Positions 20,965 through 32,648 of a stretch of 64,000 bases of DNA are shown here, one piece after another (position 1 is the stretch's first letter; each line of letters begins with the position of its first letter). Location of the stretch: the NCBI GenBank assembly GCA_016617855.1, contig JAECUM010096282.1, positions 1 through 64,000 of the forward strand, read 5' to 3'. This stretch comes from Megalonaias nervosa (Eukaryota > Mollusca > Bivalvia > Unionida > Unionidae). Both the position numbers and the translations under genes were made by a program. The notes under the pieces are model-generated. The model was not told where the DNA came from. It made no database searches and saw nothing but the letters and a program-made list of their open reading frames with translations.

Positions 20965-21242
20965 TTAATTTTGTATATCATTATCAAAAAGTGCGTCAAC
21001 CATATTGTCAACAAATGTCATCAAATCATCTGACCAACCCACTATTCTCATATCATTTTCAGTTGCGAACATCCATACTGACCCATATTTTGGTAATATA
21101 TGGAAACCAACCTTTTTAATACAGTCGCTTATTACTTTAGGTTTTACACCAGTATAGCTTGAGGCTGATTTTATTGAATCAAATCTCTTACAAAATTATT
21201 TGTTAGATCAAATCCAACATGTCGGATTGAATTATTATACAT
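20965..21242 (-). pseudogene. NUMOD-like gene inside the right terminal repeat
   Basis: A gene of about 92 codons. The ATG at 21242 opens a short frame (MYNNSIRHVGFDLTNNF). After a frameshift near 21183 the frame with FDSIKSASSYTGVKPKVISD runs to TAA at 20965. It has the NUMOD1-like helical pattern also seen at 4453-4918 and at the end of the HNH gene. Its C-terminal codons (DDLMTFVDNMVDALFDND) are also present, diverged, in the left terminal repeat on the plus strand at about 3385-3436. Confidence 0.55.
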
Positions 21243-21376
21243 TATATATAATATTTCATTGTTTAATATGAAAAGGTTTCTAAACTAGGATATCCTATCT
21301 CCTACAAGTCCTTGGGGTGTGGATCTCTGGTCTAGAACCCGCATTTGGTTTAAGATCAGCCTATTACTTTACTACT
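20974..21376. repeat. Right terminal inverted repeat
   Basis: 403 bp, ending ...CTTTACTACT followed by the AAGTG target repeat. It is longer than the left repeat because the left copy has lost about 150 bp. Confidence 0.9.
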
Positions 21377-21461
21377 AAGTGGATAAAACAAGTAATTTCT
21401 TCTGTGATGGTATCGTGGGGGGGGTCATCTTAAAGAATTACCGATTGAGAGTTTACTTAAA

Positions 21462-21463
<2 letters not shown>

Positions 21464-21555
<92 letters not shown>
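21464..21555. repeat. (CT)n microsatellite
   Basis: Uninterrupted dinucleotide run, about 92 bp. Confidence 0.95.
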
Positions 21556-21559
<4 letters not shown>

Positions 21560-22041
21560 TATAAAATAATAAAAGGATGAGTCCTCGATCTGTATAGAAG
21601 TTTCAGCATGAACATGGAAGACAGATGGACTCACACACAAAGACGGACAACGGAAATACCAACTTATTGACATGAAAGTATAACAGGATATTTTTAAACA
21701 GATTGCAACTCTTGACTACTTTTAAGAAATGAAGTGAATTTCACTGGAGTTAGTGAAACATACTTTAAAGAATCAAGTATGGCTTACTTAGACAACATTA
21801 AAATAAAAGTAAACAATTTTTTGTTAAAGTTAATAATAGTTATATGCAGGCATAACTGGTTCAGAGATTTCTCCTTGTTGCTTTTAACTCAGGGACTGCC
21901 AATTTAATTTTCAGAAAGGGGTTGTGGGCTGGAATATTTTACCCCAAAAATTACACATTTCTTGCCCTCAAATATTTTGAAAAAAGTTTGCTCAGATTTG
22001 TGGACACAAATCTTACAATATCCATATATTAGTTGCAAAGT

Positions 22042-22136
22042 ATTAATTATGTTGGGCAGTAGAAACAAAAAAGTATTAATTATGTTGGGTAGTAGAAACA
22101 AAAAAGTATTAATTATGTTGGGTAGTAGAAACAAAA
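22042..22136. repeat. 29-bp tandem repeat, three units
   Basis: Unit contains GTATTAATTATGTTGGG followed by AGTAGAAACAAAA. Confidence 0.9.
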
Positions 22137-24039
22137 TCTTGTTTCAAAGAAAATCTAACATGCACATTTACCTCTCTGCCAAAATAAGTGTCCCATAGCA
22201 GTCATTTTTTAGTTCTCCACATATTTCAGAAAATGTAAACCTCTTGTAACGTTTCTGTCAGCTCATAAGTTCATGCAAGGCTGATGATAAATAAATAATG
22301 TACAAGATCATACGTGTCCTAGCAGTTGGAACACACTCCTCAAGGTCTTAGCCTATTTCACAAAAATATTCACGTGTGAAGTTCTTTGGAACAAAAATTT
22401 GTGTCATATTAAATTTATTGTTAGTTATTTTCAAAACTTAAAGCTTCAGAAAAGCCGCATGTTTGCATGCTCTTACCTTTAATGCATTAATACCTCATAT
22501 TGCTATAGCTGAAGGAACAGAAAATTGATGAAACGTTCATTACAAAGGTGGCTAAGATGAACATGCTCAAAGCACCCACAATGTCACATCATTGTCACAT
22601 GAGTTAATGGTCAAAGCATGTAGAAGCATGTAGAATAACCCTCTGAAAGTCTACAATTTTAATTTTGAAGATGGCACCAAAACAGTGTCATGTGACCCAA
22701 CCTCCAGGCTGTAAGTAGCGTCAAAACACATGATATTCCCATCTCGTGCACTCTTCCTACCAATGACCTTGACCTTAGAGCTAAAAAACTGCTACCTGCA
22801 TGGTAAGATGTCAAACATGATAAAAATTCATAAAAATATAATAAGTGGTTAAACAGTGACATCTTTGATAAGATAACAGGCCCATGATTTCCCTTTCTAT
22901 TGACCTTATCCTTGGGGGCAGAGCGTACGACTATGAATACATGAGCCACTACCATGTCCAGAAATATAGCAGGCTAAAGTTGCATGAAAATACATTCATT
23001 GATTCAAAGGCTATACCTGCACATGAGCAAAGATTACTGATTTATATATTCCCTGGCTGTGATCTTGAACCTGAGACTGAAGTGTTGGCTATGGTATCTC
23101 TATGATATAAAACTGGTTCAAGTGTCACTCAAATGTCTTTAGTAGCTTAAAAGTTACGCTCCAAAAATGTATAAAACAAAATAATAACATTTTCCCTTGC
23201 CTTGCTGTGAACTAAAGCTTGTGGGGGGTTTGGGGAGCCTGTACATGGCATGTTACATACCGTCTGGTCATGATATATAGATACGCAGAATTTTGAAATC
23301 TCTTCAGCTATCACGAAGTTATAGGCTGGACATAAAACATGGGGTCCAACGCACTTTCATTATAAGTGTACATTAAACACATTCTTTTTAATATTTTATA
23401 CAGTATCAGAGGTACAGCCTGGATACAAAAATTTAATACGTTAACATTTAACATAGAACCATGATTATTATATTCTCATTTTTGTCTCCGTTAACTTTAC
23501 ATTGTCAGATTAGTCCAATATTTTACGATATTGCACACCTTTATATTGCACTCACGTGCACGACACGTGTGCCCAAAAGTATATTAGGAACTACTTCGTA
23601 AACAAATCATGTACACTCGTGTAGTAGACGCTTTATATTTTGGTTGATTAAATTTGTTTCTGAATGAACGAAAGCAGATGTTTCGTGGACTGCCATATAC
23701 CATCTGCTTTGCAATATTCCGCGTTAACGTTTTGATACAATGTTTCGGATTTAGGCTAGCGATAGACGCCAGTCAGGTCATACAATTGCTGGGTCCCTAT
23801 AAATAACATGCAAGTGACAAGGCATACACGTGTCTTCTTTAGCTGATAATAAGAATGGCAAAATATATACTTACAGTTTTACATCCTGAATTTCCTCAAC
23901 ATGTACTTTCTTAGTTCTGCAAATCTGAATTACGTGAGCCATGTCATGAGTTCTAAAGCTTGATTACACATTTCGAAATTGTACTGTAATTTCGACTACA
24001 TTCCAAGTGGAATTACCTCCTCCTTACTGCACTCAAAAT

Positions 24040-24705
24040 GAAATTAACATTATATTCCATAGCGTCTTTTTGGTAATTGCAATTGAAAGACTTCATATTT
24101 TTCCCACATTATGATTCCAAACATTCAATGACAGAACAGAAACACACTTACAGATTACAACACGCTGCTCCCTCGCTGCAGAAATCAGATGTACTTCATG
24201 TAGAATTGACACAGATAAATCGAGTACATAATCACGAAATTTCGTAGTATTGACAAAAATACCAAAATCTATTCATTCCAGACCAAATGGAAAACTTGTT
24301 GCAATGTGCATTCATTCTCAATATGACTCTAAATTTCAATTTTAAGTAGATCAAAACGCCATTTTCTTTCGAAAGTGATGTCTAGCGCGCGGCTAAGTTC
24401 AAATTTATCTGGGCGGAGTTATGTGCGCATTAATAATGTTGTTGTTGTGTACTGATGAATCTGCGCTTGTGTATTTATTTTGGAATATGGTATAAATTCA
24501 GTTACTTTGTTTCTTGTAGTGTATTTTTGTTTATATAATTAAGCCTTAGGTATTATAAGAAAATGAGTATATAATAAAAAGGTTACTGCATTTGTATGTG
24601 AAAATATGAACTTGTTTTGACGGATGGATATACTGCACTCCCAAGGTCGTGTAGTATATCCATCCGAAAACTCGTTCATATTTTCCCATACAAATGCAGT
24701 AACCT
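24040..24705 (+). repeat. Hairpin-ending dispersed repeat, copy A
   Basis: The body from about 24040 matches copy C at 60056 onward (ATTCCATAGC; GATTCCAAACA; TCATTCCAGACCAA; TATTTATTTTGGAATA). It ends in a long hairpin (24580-24705). The outer arms are GGTTACTGCATTTGTATG and its complement; the inner arms are ACGGATGGATATACTGCA and complement around a CCCAAGGTCG loop. No ORF is seen. A non-autonomous element is inferred. Confidence 0.75.
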
Positions 24706-25180
24706 ATAAATATAATATATGAAACACTGTCAGACAATAATGTCAGATTATCATGGATATGCGCATTTTCAGTTTCATCTCTCTAAATATGAGATTTTAG
24801 TTCGCGATTTCACAAGAAATATATGCATTTTGGCATGAGACTATAAATGATGTATAATTGTACAATATTTCTTGTGTTATTATATTTAATTTGTATTGTA
24901 ATTGACCATTATCCGTAATTGAGGGTAGCAGTATATAACCTTCCTGACCAATGTCATTTTTTAAAAATATGTTTATTTGGATTTCAGTTCAGGATATTGG
25001 TTTTCCCCTTGTAAATTCTGTGATCCACCTGATTTTTGTCAGGTAGTTTGTTAAAATAATTTAAGCAAACACACCTGATCTTGTTTACGAATTTTATGGG
25101 AAAATGACCCACTTTCGGATCCTCCTATTATATCTTATGTTTTTATATAAAAGTTGTGATCAAGAAAATTATTTATTCCT
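24706..25180. other. Non-coding stretch
   Basis: AT-rich, no gene or clear repeat recognised. Confidence 0.5.
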
Positions 25181-25628
25181 ATCTTAACATCAGGCTAGTG
25201 GAATCAGTCTTTGTTGCGTTCAGTTATAATTTAAGAGGAATTATCTATCTAAACCATTAATTGGAATTGCAAAATGATCATTAACTGTTGGACTAAAACA
25301 CTATTTGGGGATTATTGTGAATTCACTGAAGAACATTCTCGATTATATCGTTGTGATACATCAAGACTATTGATACATCTAACTATTAAATGCTATTAGT
25401 ACATCAGCACATTCAGGACCATTGGAACTCATTCGGAATACTCTATGCGTTTGAACTTGTGATTAAAAATTACTTTGTGGGTTATTTGGCTTTTAATTCA
25501 CAATCCTGTAAGTTCCTCTTCAGTATTCAGTTTTAACTTCGGGAATTAAAATATTTGTTGAATTTTACTAAAATTATTGGTTTTGCTTTTTCTGTTATTT
25601 ACTTTAAGACTATAGAGTCATAACATAT
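25180..25628 (+). repeat. Degraded LTR-like relic 1
   Basis: The 3' end reads TTGGTTTTGCTTTTTCTGTTA ... AGAGTCATAACA in 20-base-or-shorter blocks. Internal blocks (TTGGAACTCATTCGGA; CAATCCTGTAAGTTCCTC) align with relic 2 and with the reverse complement of relic 3. The left boundary is uncertain. Confidence 0.5.
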
Positions 25629-26089
25629 AATACTACTGTTTATGGCTTAAAGTCACATGTATGACATCACAAGTAAGTAGCCTTGAGATGACTGTGTCCT
25701 TATAGTTTCAGATAGGATCTTGATAGTGGCACAAGATACACCATCCCAACTATTTTATTTTCATTACTTAAACAAATTCTGAACTACAACCCAACCATTA
25801 AAATTACACTGGCCAGTAAACTTTTATCAAAAACGTGTGTTATGCGACATGACCTTAGGTCATGATTCATGAAAATCCACAGTTTCACTATCCTTGAGAA
25901 TTTGAAAGCTAAAGCCATGACAAAATAATAGATTATGCTGATTTATGACCACAACAAAGACAAAATACTAAGAAAAAATGACTAATTCATTTAAGTTATA
26001 ATTAAATATAAGTTTAATTAAACTGTCTTTAATGACTTTTGAGTGTTAACTGTATCTTTATTTTTGTAATTTTTTGTTCATGAATGTAA

Positions 26090-26883
26090 ATTGTAACGAT
26101 TATCTGTACAGAAGATTAGATAGCTAATTTGTGTACACGGGTATAAATTCTATTTTAAGAAATTAATTGTGCCTGTAGATTGCATAAGATCCGTAAATAG
26201 TATTTACGTAGGTGTTGACGATTATTAATAATAATATTAATAATAAACTTGTTTACTAGTTTTTGGTCGTTTTCCATTGGATAGTTTGATCCGGTAGGTT
26301 CTTATAAGATTTTTTAAAAAATTCCCATTGAATGGGTCGATCAGGCGGGTTCATTTACGATGTGTGGTATTTGCAAAATGTCATGTGGAGAAAATTACGT
26401 TTTATGACTATAATTGTATATAAAGAGAGAACTGAGAAATTGATTTCATTCGTACTTTGAGCTTCTATTTAATATGTTTTTGTGTTAATGCGATCCAGCA
26501 GATGCATTTAATGATATGCTTGTATATTATTTGAGAGAAAACATTTTTTTTTAGATTATTTATTGGAATTACAATGTGATCATTTGACTAAGATTTTATT
26601 CTGGGACTATTGAATTATTCAAAGGAGCTCTGGGTAATGCTATTTTGATACACTTTGGCAGACAAGTACATTCGAGGATCTGAAATTCGTTCGTAATATT
26701 CGATTCTTTTCGACCTGAGTAGAACATTTTTAGGATTATTTTGGATTTGTTCGTAATCCTGTAAGCTCCTTTAAAATTTTCAGTATATAACTTTGATTAA
26801 ATTCCCTGTTAACTTTTACAAAGCCTGTTGGATTTGCTTCATTCTGTTACTTAGTGTATGACCACAGAGTCGAAAGATGTTAC
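26090..26883 (+). repeat. Degraded LTR-like relic 2
   Basis: A possible start is TGTAACGATT near 26091. The 3' part (TTCGTAATCCTGTAAGCTCC; CTGTTGGATTTGCTTC; CACAGAGTCG...TGTTACA) matches relic 1 and relic 3. It is inferred to be a solo LTR or LTR fragment. Confidence 0.5.
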
Positions 26884-26917
26884 AGTCCTAAATAAAAAGT
26901 GAGAAAGCTTCACACTT

Positions 26918-27133
26918 GAGCTTGCTGATAGGACCATGCTATTGATACAAGACTTTGAGCTTGCTGATAGGACCATGCTATTGATACAAGACTTTGAGCT
27001 TGCTGATAGGACCATGCTATTGATACAAGACTTTGAGCTTGCTGATAGGACCATGCTATTGATACAAGACTTTGAGCTTGCTGATAGGACCATGCTATCG
27101 ATACAAGACTTTGAGCTTGCTGATAGGACCATG
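26918..27133. repeat. 39-bp tandem repeat, about 5.5 units
   Basis: The unit is TTGAGCTTGCTGATAGGACC plus ATGCTATTGATACAAGACT, with almost no divergence. Because 39 is a multiple of three, it is open in several frames (13-residue repeat LIQDFELADRTML), but no real gene surrounds it. Confidence 0.92.
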
Positions 27134-27679
27134 ATAAACATCAATGATACAAATGATACTCCCTCAGGTTAAGATTTTACATGAGGGAAATATTTCATAC
27201 CATGATCATTACCAGCAGGTTCTGGGTGACAGTTTGAACACACACAAAGTTATATTGACCGGAGACAATAGACCTGGCCTTACAGATAGGTCCGCGAAAG
27301 TGTCCAGAGACAATATCAAGTCATTATGTACTGCTTTACCAAGTTTTATGGCTATTACTGCATTTTAAAGGTTGCAAGTTACAATTCAAAATAGATGTAG
27401 TAATGCCCAACTTTAACATTCAAATGAGAACCATGAAACTTGCAAATGTGTAAAGTTTACCAGTGTTCATACTACTTCTATCAGATTCAGGGTTACAAAC
27501 AGCACACTTAAAATGATTTTAACCTTATTATATGGCTTTGACCTTGAAGAAAGAACAACGCACTCTCTGATTTTGATAAAATTTACAAAAGAGCATCAAG
27601 CCATTAGGCTAGTTTCAGTAAATATTCAAAGCAGAATAATGTTTGAAGATTTTGTACAAAATTACATATGTATCCATAC

Positions 27680-28300
27680 TGTTACGACTCTTTGGTCTTT
27701 AAACATGTAACAAGAAAAGAGCAAAACCAACAAGTTTATATAATAAAAAAATAGAATTTATTTCCTTAAAACACAAAGTGAAAGAATTAAAAATAATTTT
27801 CAGTATGGTGAGTGAATTCCTATAGTCCTAAAGGTTATATCAATTCCAACATTTTAGAACAATCCGAACGAGTTCCAAAGGTATTCCAAACGATAGTCTA
27901 TTTTGTAATGATGCTTTATCAGTACAAAATAATCATTATGTTATACTCTCAAATGCCTTTAAATGAACTCAGTTATCCTGTTACAGTTATAAATTCAAAT
28001 GTCCTTAAATGAATTCACAGTAATACTGTAAAGCAATAAATCAAAAGGACCTTAAATGAATTGACAATAATTTCGTACAGTTATTAAATATCTAAATAGT
28101 CTTTAAGTGAATGTTAAATGATTATAATTCCAAAGAATTATTAAATTACATAAATGAATCAATCCTCTCAATATAGCTCTTCCAAACCTGATAGTACTAC
28201 CAAGAATTCCTAATTCTACTAAATAATTCTATTACATAGAATTTTAATATGCATTAGAGAGAATGCAGTAGGAGGCGTTGAACGAATCATCTTGGGATTT
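27680..28300 (-). repeat. Degraded LTR-like relic 3
   Basis: Starts TGTTACGACTCTTTGG (27680). GTAACAAGAAAAGAG and AATTTATTTCC follow, as in the LTR at 29907. Its reverse complement matches relics 1 and 2. The far boundary is uncertain. Confidence 0.5.
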
Positions 28301-28860
28301 CGAAATCACTGTACAAGTAAACAGGGTCACGTGGTGCACTCTAGCTAATCAAGAATTATGTCAGTATATCCTTTCAGAACTCAAGTCCTGAAATTAGATC
28401 ACGTGATGTTTTCCTGGATTTGATAGTATTGCTCAGCCTTGAAAACCATGAATGAATTAATTTACATTACGCAGCATTAAAGTGCAAACTATGATCATAG
28501 GATATAAGTATTAAAATCGTCATTAACTAAATGACCCTTACAAAAACTATATCAAAATAATATATATAATATAGATATATATAATAATACACACTGATTC
28601 CCCATTTTCTTCAAGAAATATATGGACAGTATCATTTGTACAGTTTTCACACTGTATGATCGATTGGGTAACTATCAAATTCAGTGTAATCCAAAGGGAG
28701 TTACAAGGAAATAACCTATAATTAGGCAAATAGCATGACATAGTATATCACCACGCTTCCAATCTTTATGGATATGGGTATGGCTTGATCCAGAGGCATA
28801 TTTTCAATACTACAAATGTGTATTTCTCTTGTCATATCGAATGATATTTACCAGTATTTA
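28300..28860. other. Non-coding stretch
   Basis: AT-rich, no gene recognised; a short TA-rich patch lies near 28558-28585. Confidence 0.5.
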
Positions 28861-28861
28861 T

Positions 28862-29240
28862 AGGTTAATGCATTTGTACGGAAAAATATGAACGAGTTTT
28901 TCTGCAAAATACTTCACGACCTTGCGGAGTACAGTATTTTGCAGAAAAAAATGAGTTTATATTTTCCCATACAAATGCGGTAACCTGTTTATTCTATGCC
29001 CATTTTGTTTAACTTCCTAAGGCTTAACAATAAAAACTTGCAAGAAACAATGTAATTGATTTTATGCTTTATTCCAAAATAAATTCACAACCGTAGATTC
29101 ATCAATACAAAATAACAGTATTCATGCGCACATCGCTCCGCCCAGCAACTTTTAAACTTAGTCGCGCAATCTACATCAGTTTAAAAAAGAATGGTCGTTT
29201 TGGTCTACTTCAAATAAAAATTTAGAGTCATACTGTAAAT
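28862..29240 (-). repeat. Hairpin-ending dispersed repeat, copy B
   Basis: In reverse orientation the hairpin lies at 28862-28986. Its outer arms resemble copy A (GCATTTGTACGGAAAAATAT and complement), but its inner arms are different (CTGCAAAATACT and complement) around an ACGACCTTGCGG loop. The body to about 29240 (CCTAAGGCTTA; TTCCAAAATAAATTCA; TGCGCACATCGCTCCGCCC) matches the reverse complement of copies A and C. It is truncated relative to them. Confidence 0.72.
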
Positions 29241-29299
29241 GAATGAGCATGGGTTTTCTTCTGATGTTGATCCAAATCAATTCTGCTTTACTTATTATG

Positions 29300-29417
<118 letters not shown>

Positions 29418-29906
29418 GCTGTAGATCCACAGGGTCTATACTGGAAATGTATGTAATTTTTTCTCATGTCCTTCAAACTATGGTTGGTCAGAAAGTGGGG
29501 ATCACAACTGCTTCCAAACTATTTCCCAGGGGCAACTACATAACCTAAACGGGATGACCCGTGGTCGAAACTGGATATATGAGTCTGTCTGATTCTGTCT
29601 CATGTCCTCAAATCTATATATGGATCATGGGCGGGAGTCTCAACAGTTTCCAAGTTGTGAACCAAGCTACCCACAGGGATCATCCCTCGGGAAAGACCAG
29701 AGAATGTAACTCAAAAGCCCAAAGCATTTGTTATAGTACCGTCTCAAAGATGACACAAAGCAACTTTCAGATATCTACATGCAAGACTTCAAATCTTTCA
29801 AATTTGTTTAAACAAAATACCTAACCCCAGAAACGGGTCTCATCCCATGAGACATAATTAAAATTTGTATCTAAAGACTAACTTTCACAAAGTTTCAAGT
29901 ATGTGT

Positions 29907-30880
29907 TGTTACGTATAGGCTCGTATAAAAGTAACAAGAGAAAAGAGTGAAGTCAACAAGCTTTGTATATTTTAACAAAATAATTTATTTCCCTAGAAAA
30001 CAATGGAAAAATTGGAAATAGGACTTACAGTTTGTGAATATAATCCAAAATTTAATTCTAAGATTCAAAAATATAAGTCCTATCACTAAACAGTTCTAAT
30101 AGAATCCGGTTTCAAATCTCGATGAAATTCCAATATGGAGGCGATGACGTCAGATGAGGTTGTTGTACTAATGGCAACAGATCCTCGATTGAATCACAGT
30201 TTATGTTTCCGTATAACTCCAGAATAAATTTCCACTGAATTTCTTTGTCCCAGAACTTTTTATAAAAAAGTACACTTGTTTAGTTTTCCAGAAAACAAAT
30301 TATTAAATTCCTGAAAACATAATAATAAAAAAACACAAAAAAACCCCAAAAACAGATGAACTTCAAAAACAATCTGACATCAACAATAGAAACACCTTGT
30401 TCCCTCAAGGTGTTAAGAAGGACTGACTAGAAAAGCTCTCGGAATGAGTATTAAACCCAACTAAAACATCATCCCATTCCCGCGTGATGGGTCACGTTGT
30501 CTCTTAACACTTGAACAACGCAATAAAAAAAAAATGAACTATGTCACGTAGGCAAGAACAGCCCTATCTAAGAACCAAATTCTCACACTGAAAATATATA
30601 TAAAAAAAAGAAAGGCTGTTTACAATCCAGCTAACATACGGGCCGAAATAAGCTTGGAAATAGCCAATCGTTTTCACTCGATGTTTACAAAATCTATGCA
30701 CCAGAGTGAACTAAAACTAGTGCTAATGTAATGCCTTTTACATTCTAAACAAACTGAATTTACTGGAACAAATATCAAATCCCGTGAAAATAATCATTAC
30801 AATAAAATATAATGAAACAAAAATAAAATAAAACGAATTTAAAACAATCACACAAGCGATTTAATTACAAATTCGTAACA
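29907..30880 (-). repeat. 3' LTR of the Gmr1-like element
   Basis: 974 bp, bounded by TGTTACG and CGTAACA. Very similar to 35691-36643, differing by substitutions and short indels in A-rich tracts. Confidence 0.92.
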
Positions 30881-31015
30881 CGTCCCCCATAAAGAAAAAG
30901 AAAGATTTATATAATAAAGCTCTCTTTTTACCATATGTAAATTATACACGAGGTAAAATAAAATTACATAAGAAAACTCTTATGAATTATGCAAAGTGTA
31001 CGTGAAATAACAGTT

Positions 31016-31666
31016 CTATACACGGGAAAGTGCATCTGCAATCAAATTGTCTTTTCCTTTGATGTGCGTGATGTTAAGATTATGTTCTTGCAAAAACAAA
31101 CTCCACCTTAATAATCTTAGATTTTTATTTTTCATCTTGTCGATGAAAGTAAGGGGATTGTGATCACTATACACAACAATCGGAGAAGGAGCCGAGCTAA
31201 TGTAAACTTCAAAATGCTGTAATGCCAATATTAAAGCCAAACATTTCTTCTCAGTTGTTGAGTAATTTCTCTGGTGCTTATTTAATTTCTTAGAGAAATA
31301 GCACACTGGGTGATCAATACCATTTCTGTCTTCTTGAATCAATACTGCTCCAACCCCAACGTCACTTGCATCAACAGACAATTTAAAAGATTGACTAAAA
31401 TTTGGAGCTGTGAGAACCGGCGAACTTCTAAGTATGGCTTTTATTCTATCCAAAGCCTCCTGACATTTTTCAGTCCAAAGAAACTTGTTTTTCTTACGTA
31501 ACAAGTTTGTCAGAGGATGAGCAATATTAGAAAAATTGGAATAAAATTTCCGATAGTATCCGGCCATACCCAAAAATCGCATCAGTTGCTTTTTACTGAC
31601 AGGCACAGAGAAATCAGAAATACCCTTGACCTTAGCATCTATAGGTTTAACTTGACCATGTCCCAC
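31016..31666 (-). pseudogene. RNase H part of the Gmr1-like pol
   Basis: An open piece of 216 codons. FKLSVDASDVGVGAVLIQED and VVYSDHNPLTFI are RNase H motifs; the end HIKGKDNLIADALSRV is typical just before the 3' end of pol. The polypurine tract and LTR follow within about 130 bp, so nothing lies downstream of RNase H. It continues the reverse transcriptase reading from higher coordinates. Confidence 0.9.
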
Positions 31667-32418
31667 AATATGTCCTAGAAAAGTTACACAAGCACGGCAA
31701 AACTCACTTTTAGATAAATTGATTGTCAGATTTGCATCAGTGAGTCTTTCAAAGAATTTCCGAATCGTGGCTAGATGTCCTTTCCAGGTGTCGTTGTAGA
31801 TGATGTCACCATCGATGTAAGCATCATAATATTCTAGACCAGAGTAATCATATTCATCAAGCGTTGAAAAGTACTTGGGGAACCCTTCATCCCAAACGGC
31901 ATCACTTTAAATTGATAGAGTCCATCTGGAGTCACAAACGCCGAAATTTAATTTGCTCTTTCCGTTAGTGGAATTTGCCAAAATCCTTTCAGAAGGTCAA
32001 ATTTGGTGACTTAATTGGCATTTCCAATTTTATCAATACAGTCATCGATCCTTGGTAATGGAAATGAATCTGTTTTTGTCACATTGTTCACCTTCTTATA
32101 ATCAGTGCACATACGGAAAGATTTATCTGGTCTCGGAAGAAGTATACATGGTGAACTCCAATCACTTTTACTGGGCTCTATGAAATCGTTCTCCAGCAAA
32201 TACTGAATTTCCTTTTTCAAGTATTTCTGTTTGAGAGGGTTCATCCTGTATGGCTGTTGTTTCACAAGTTTTGAATCTACAATTTCAACGTCATGATAAT
32301 TTTTGTTCGTCCTTGTAGGAATATATGGATACAAGTGCTCATATTCGAAAAATAACTGTTTAAGTTCATTCCTTTCTTGTTGTTGCAAATGTAAAAGTTT
32401 CTGGTCCAGATTCTTCAT
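31667..32418 (-). pseudogene. Reverse transcriptase part of the Gmr1-like pol
   Basis: SDWSSPCILLPRPDKSFRMC and YKKVNNVTKTDSFPLPRIDD are at the N-terminal side (32011-32418). [15 protein letters not shown] follows near 31880 in another frame, and the catalytic box reads YIDGDIIY near 31810. The usual Asp-Asp pair is separated by a Gly here. A stop at 32011 and frameshifts near 31930 and 31840 break the frame. Confidence 0.88.
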
Positions 32419-32648
32419 AATTTCCGAATTCCGAAGAGTTGTTGCTCCAAGATCAACAGTGTCCGATTGAATTTCTTCACTTAAATCCTCAGTTGGTGGG
32501 ACAGGTACAACTAAATTAATTGCATGATTTACTTGGGTATCTCTTTCAATATACTAGTACTCCAGTAATTTATTTAGATCAGAGTACTGTTATTATAATT
32601 CAATTCATTCATTTTCTTCTTAACTTTGTAAGGGACGTAAAAGCTAAT

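Larger units (their letters stand above)
3185..21376. mobile_element. Maverick/Polinton (adintovirus-like) element, decayed
   Basis: An 18.2-kb element with inverted terminal repeats (3185-3436 and 20974-21376). Its ends read AG...CT, and the 5-bp repeat AAGTG abuts both ends. The gene set is diagnostic of Polintons: protein-primed PolB, retroviral-type integrase with chromodomain, adenovirus-type protease, double-jelly-roll major capsid, penton-like capsid and packaging ATPase. Capsid and replication genes run on the minus strand. Accessory genes (HNH, fibre-like, unknowns) run on the plus strand. Almost every core gene has stops or frameshifts, so this is an inactive endogenous copy. Polintons usually make 6-bp target repeats; here only 5 bp match exactly. 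Confidence 0.93.
21382..24040. other. Non-coding stretch
   Basis: No gene is supported. It holds a (CT)n run at 21464-21555 and a three-copy 29-bp repeat near 22045-22135. The rest is AT-rich unique-looking sequence; the short open frames have no recognisable domain. Confidence 0.6.

Noticed and set aside
22659..22955. Minus-strand 98-codon ORF
   Set aside because: No recognisable domain, ordinary chance length in this sequence.
26935..27172. Repeat-protein gene
   Set aside because: No start context, splice sites or flanking coding sequence; a minisatellite explains it.
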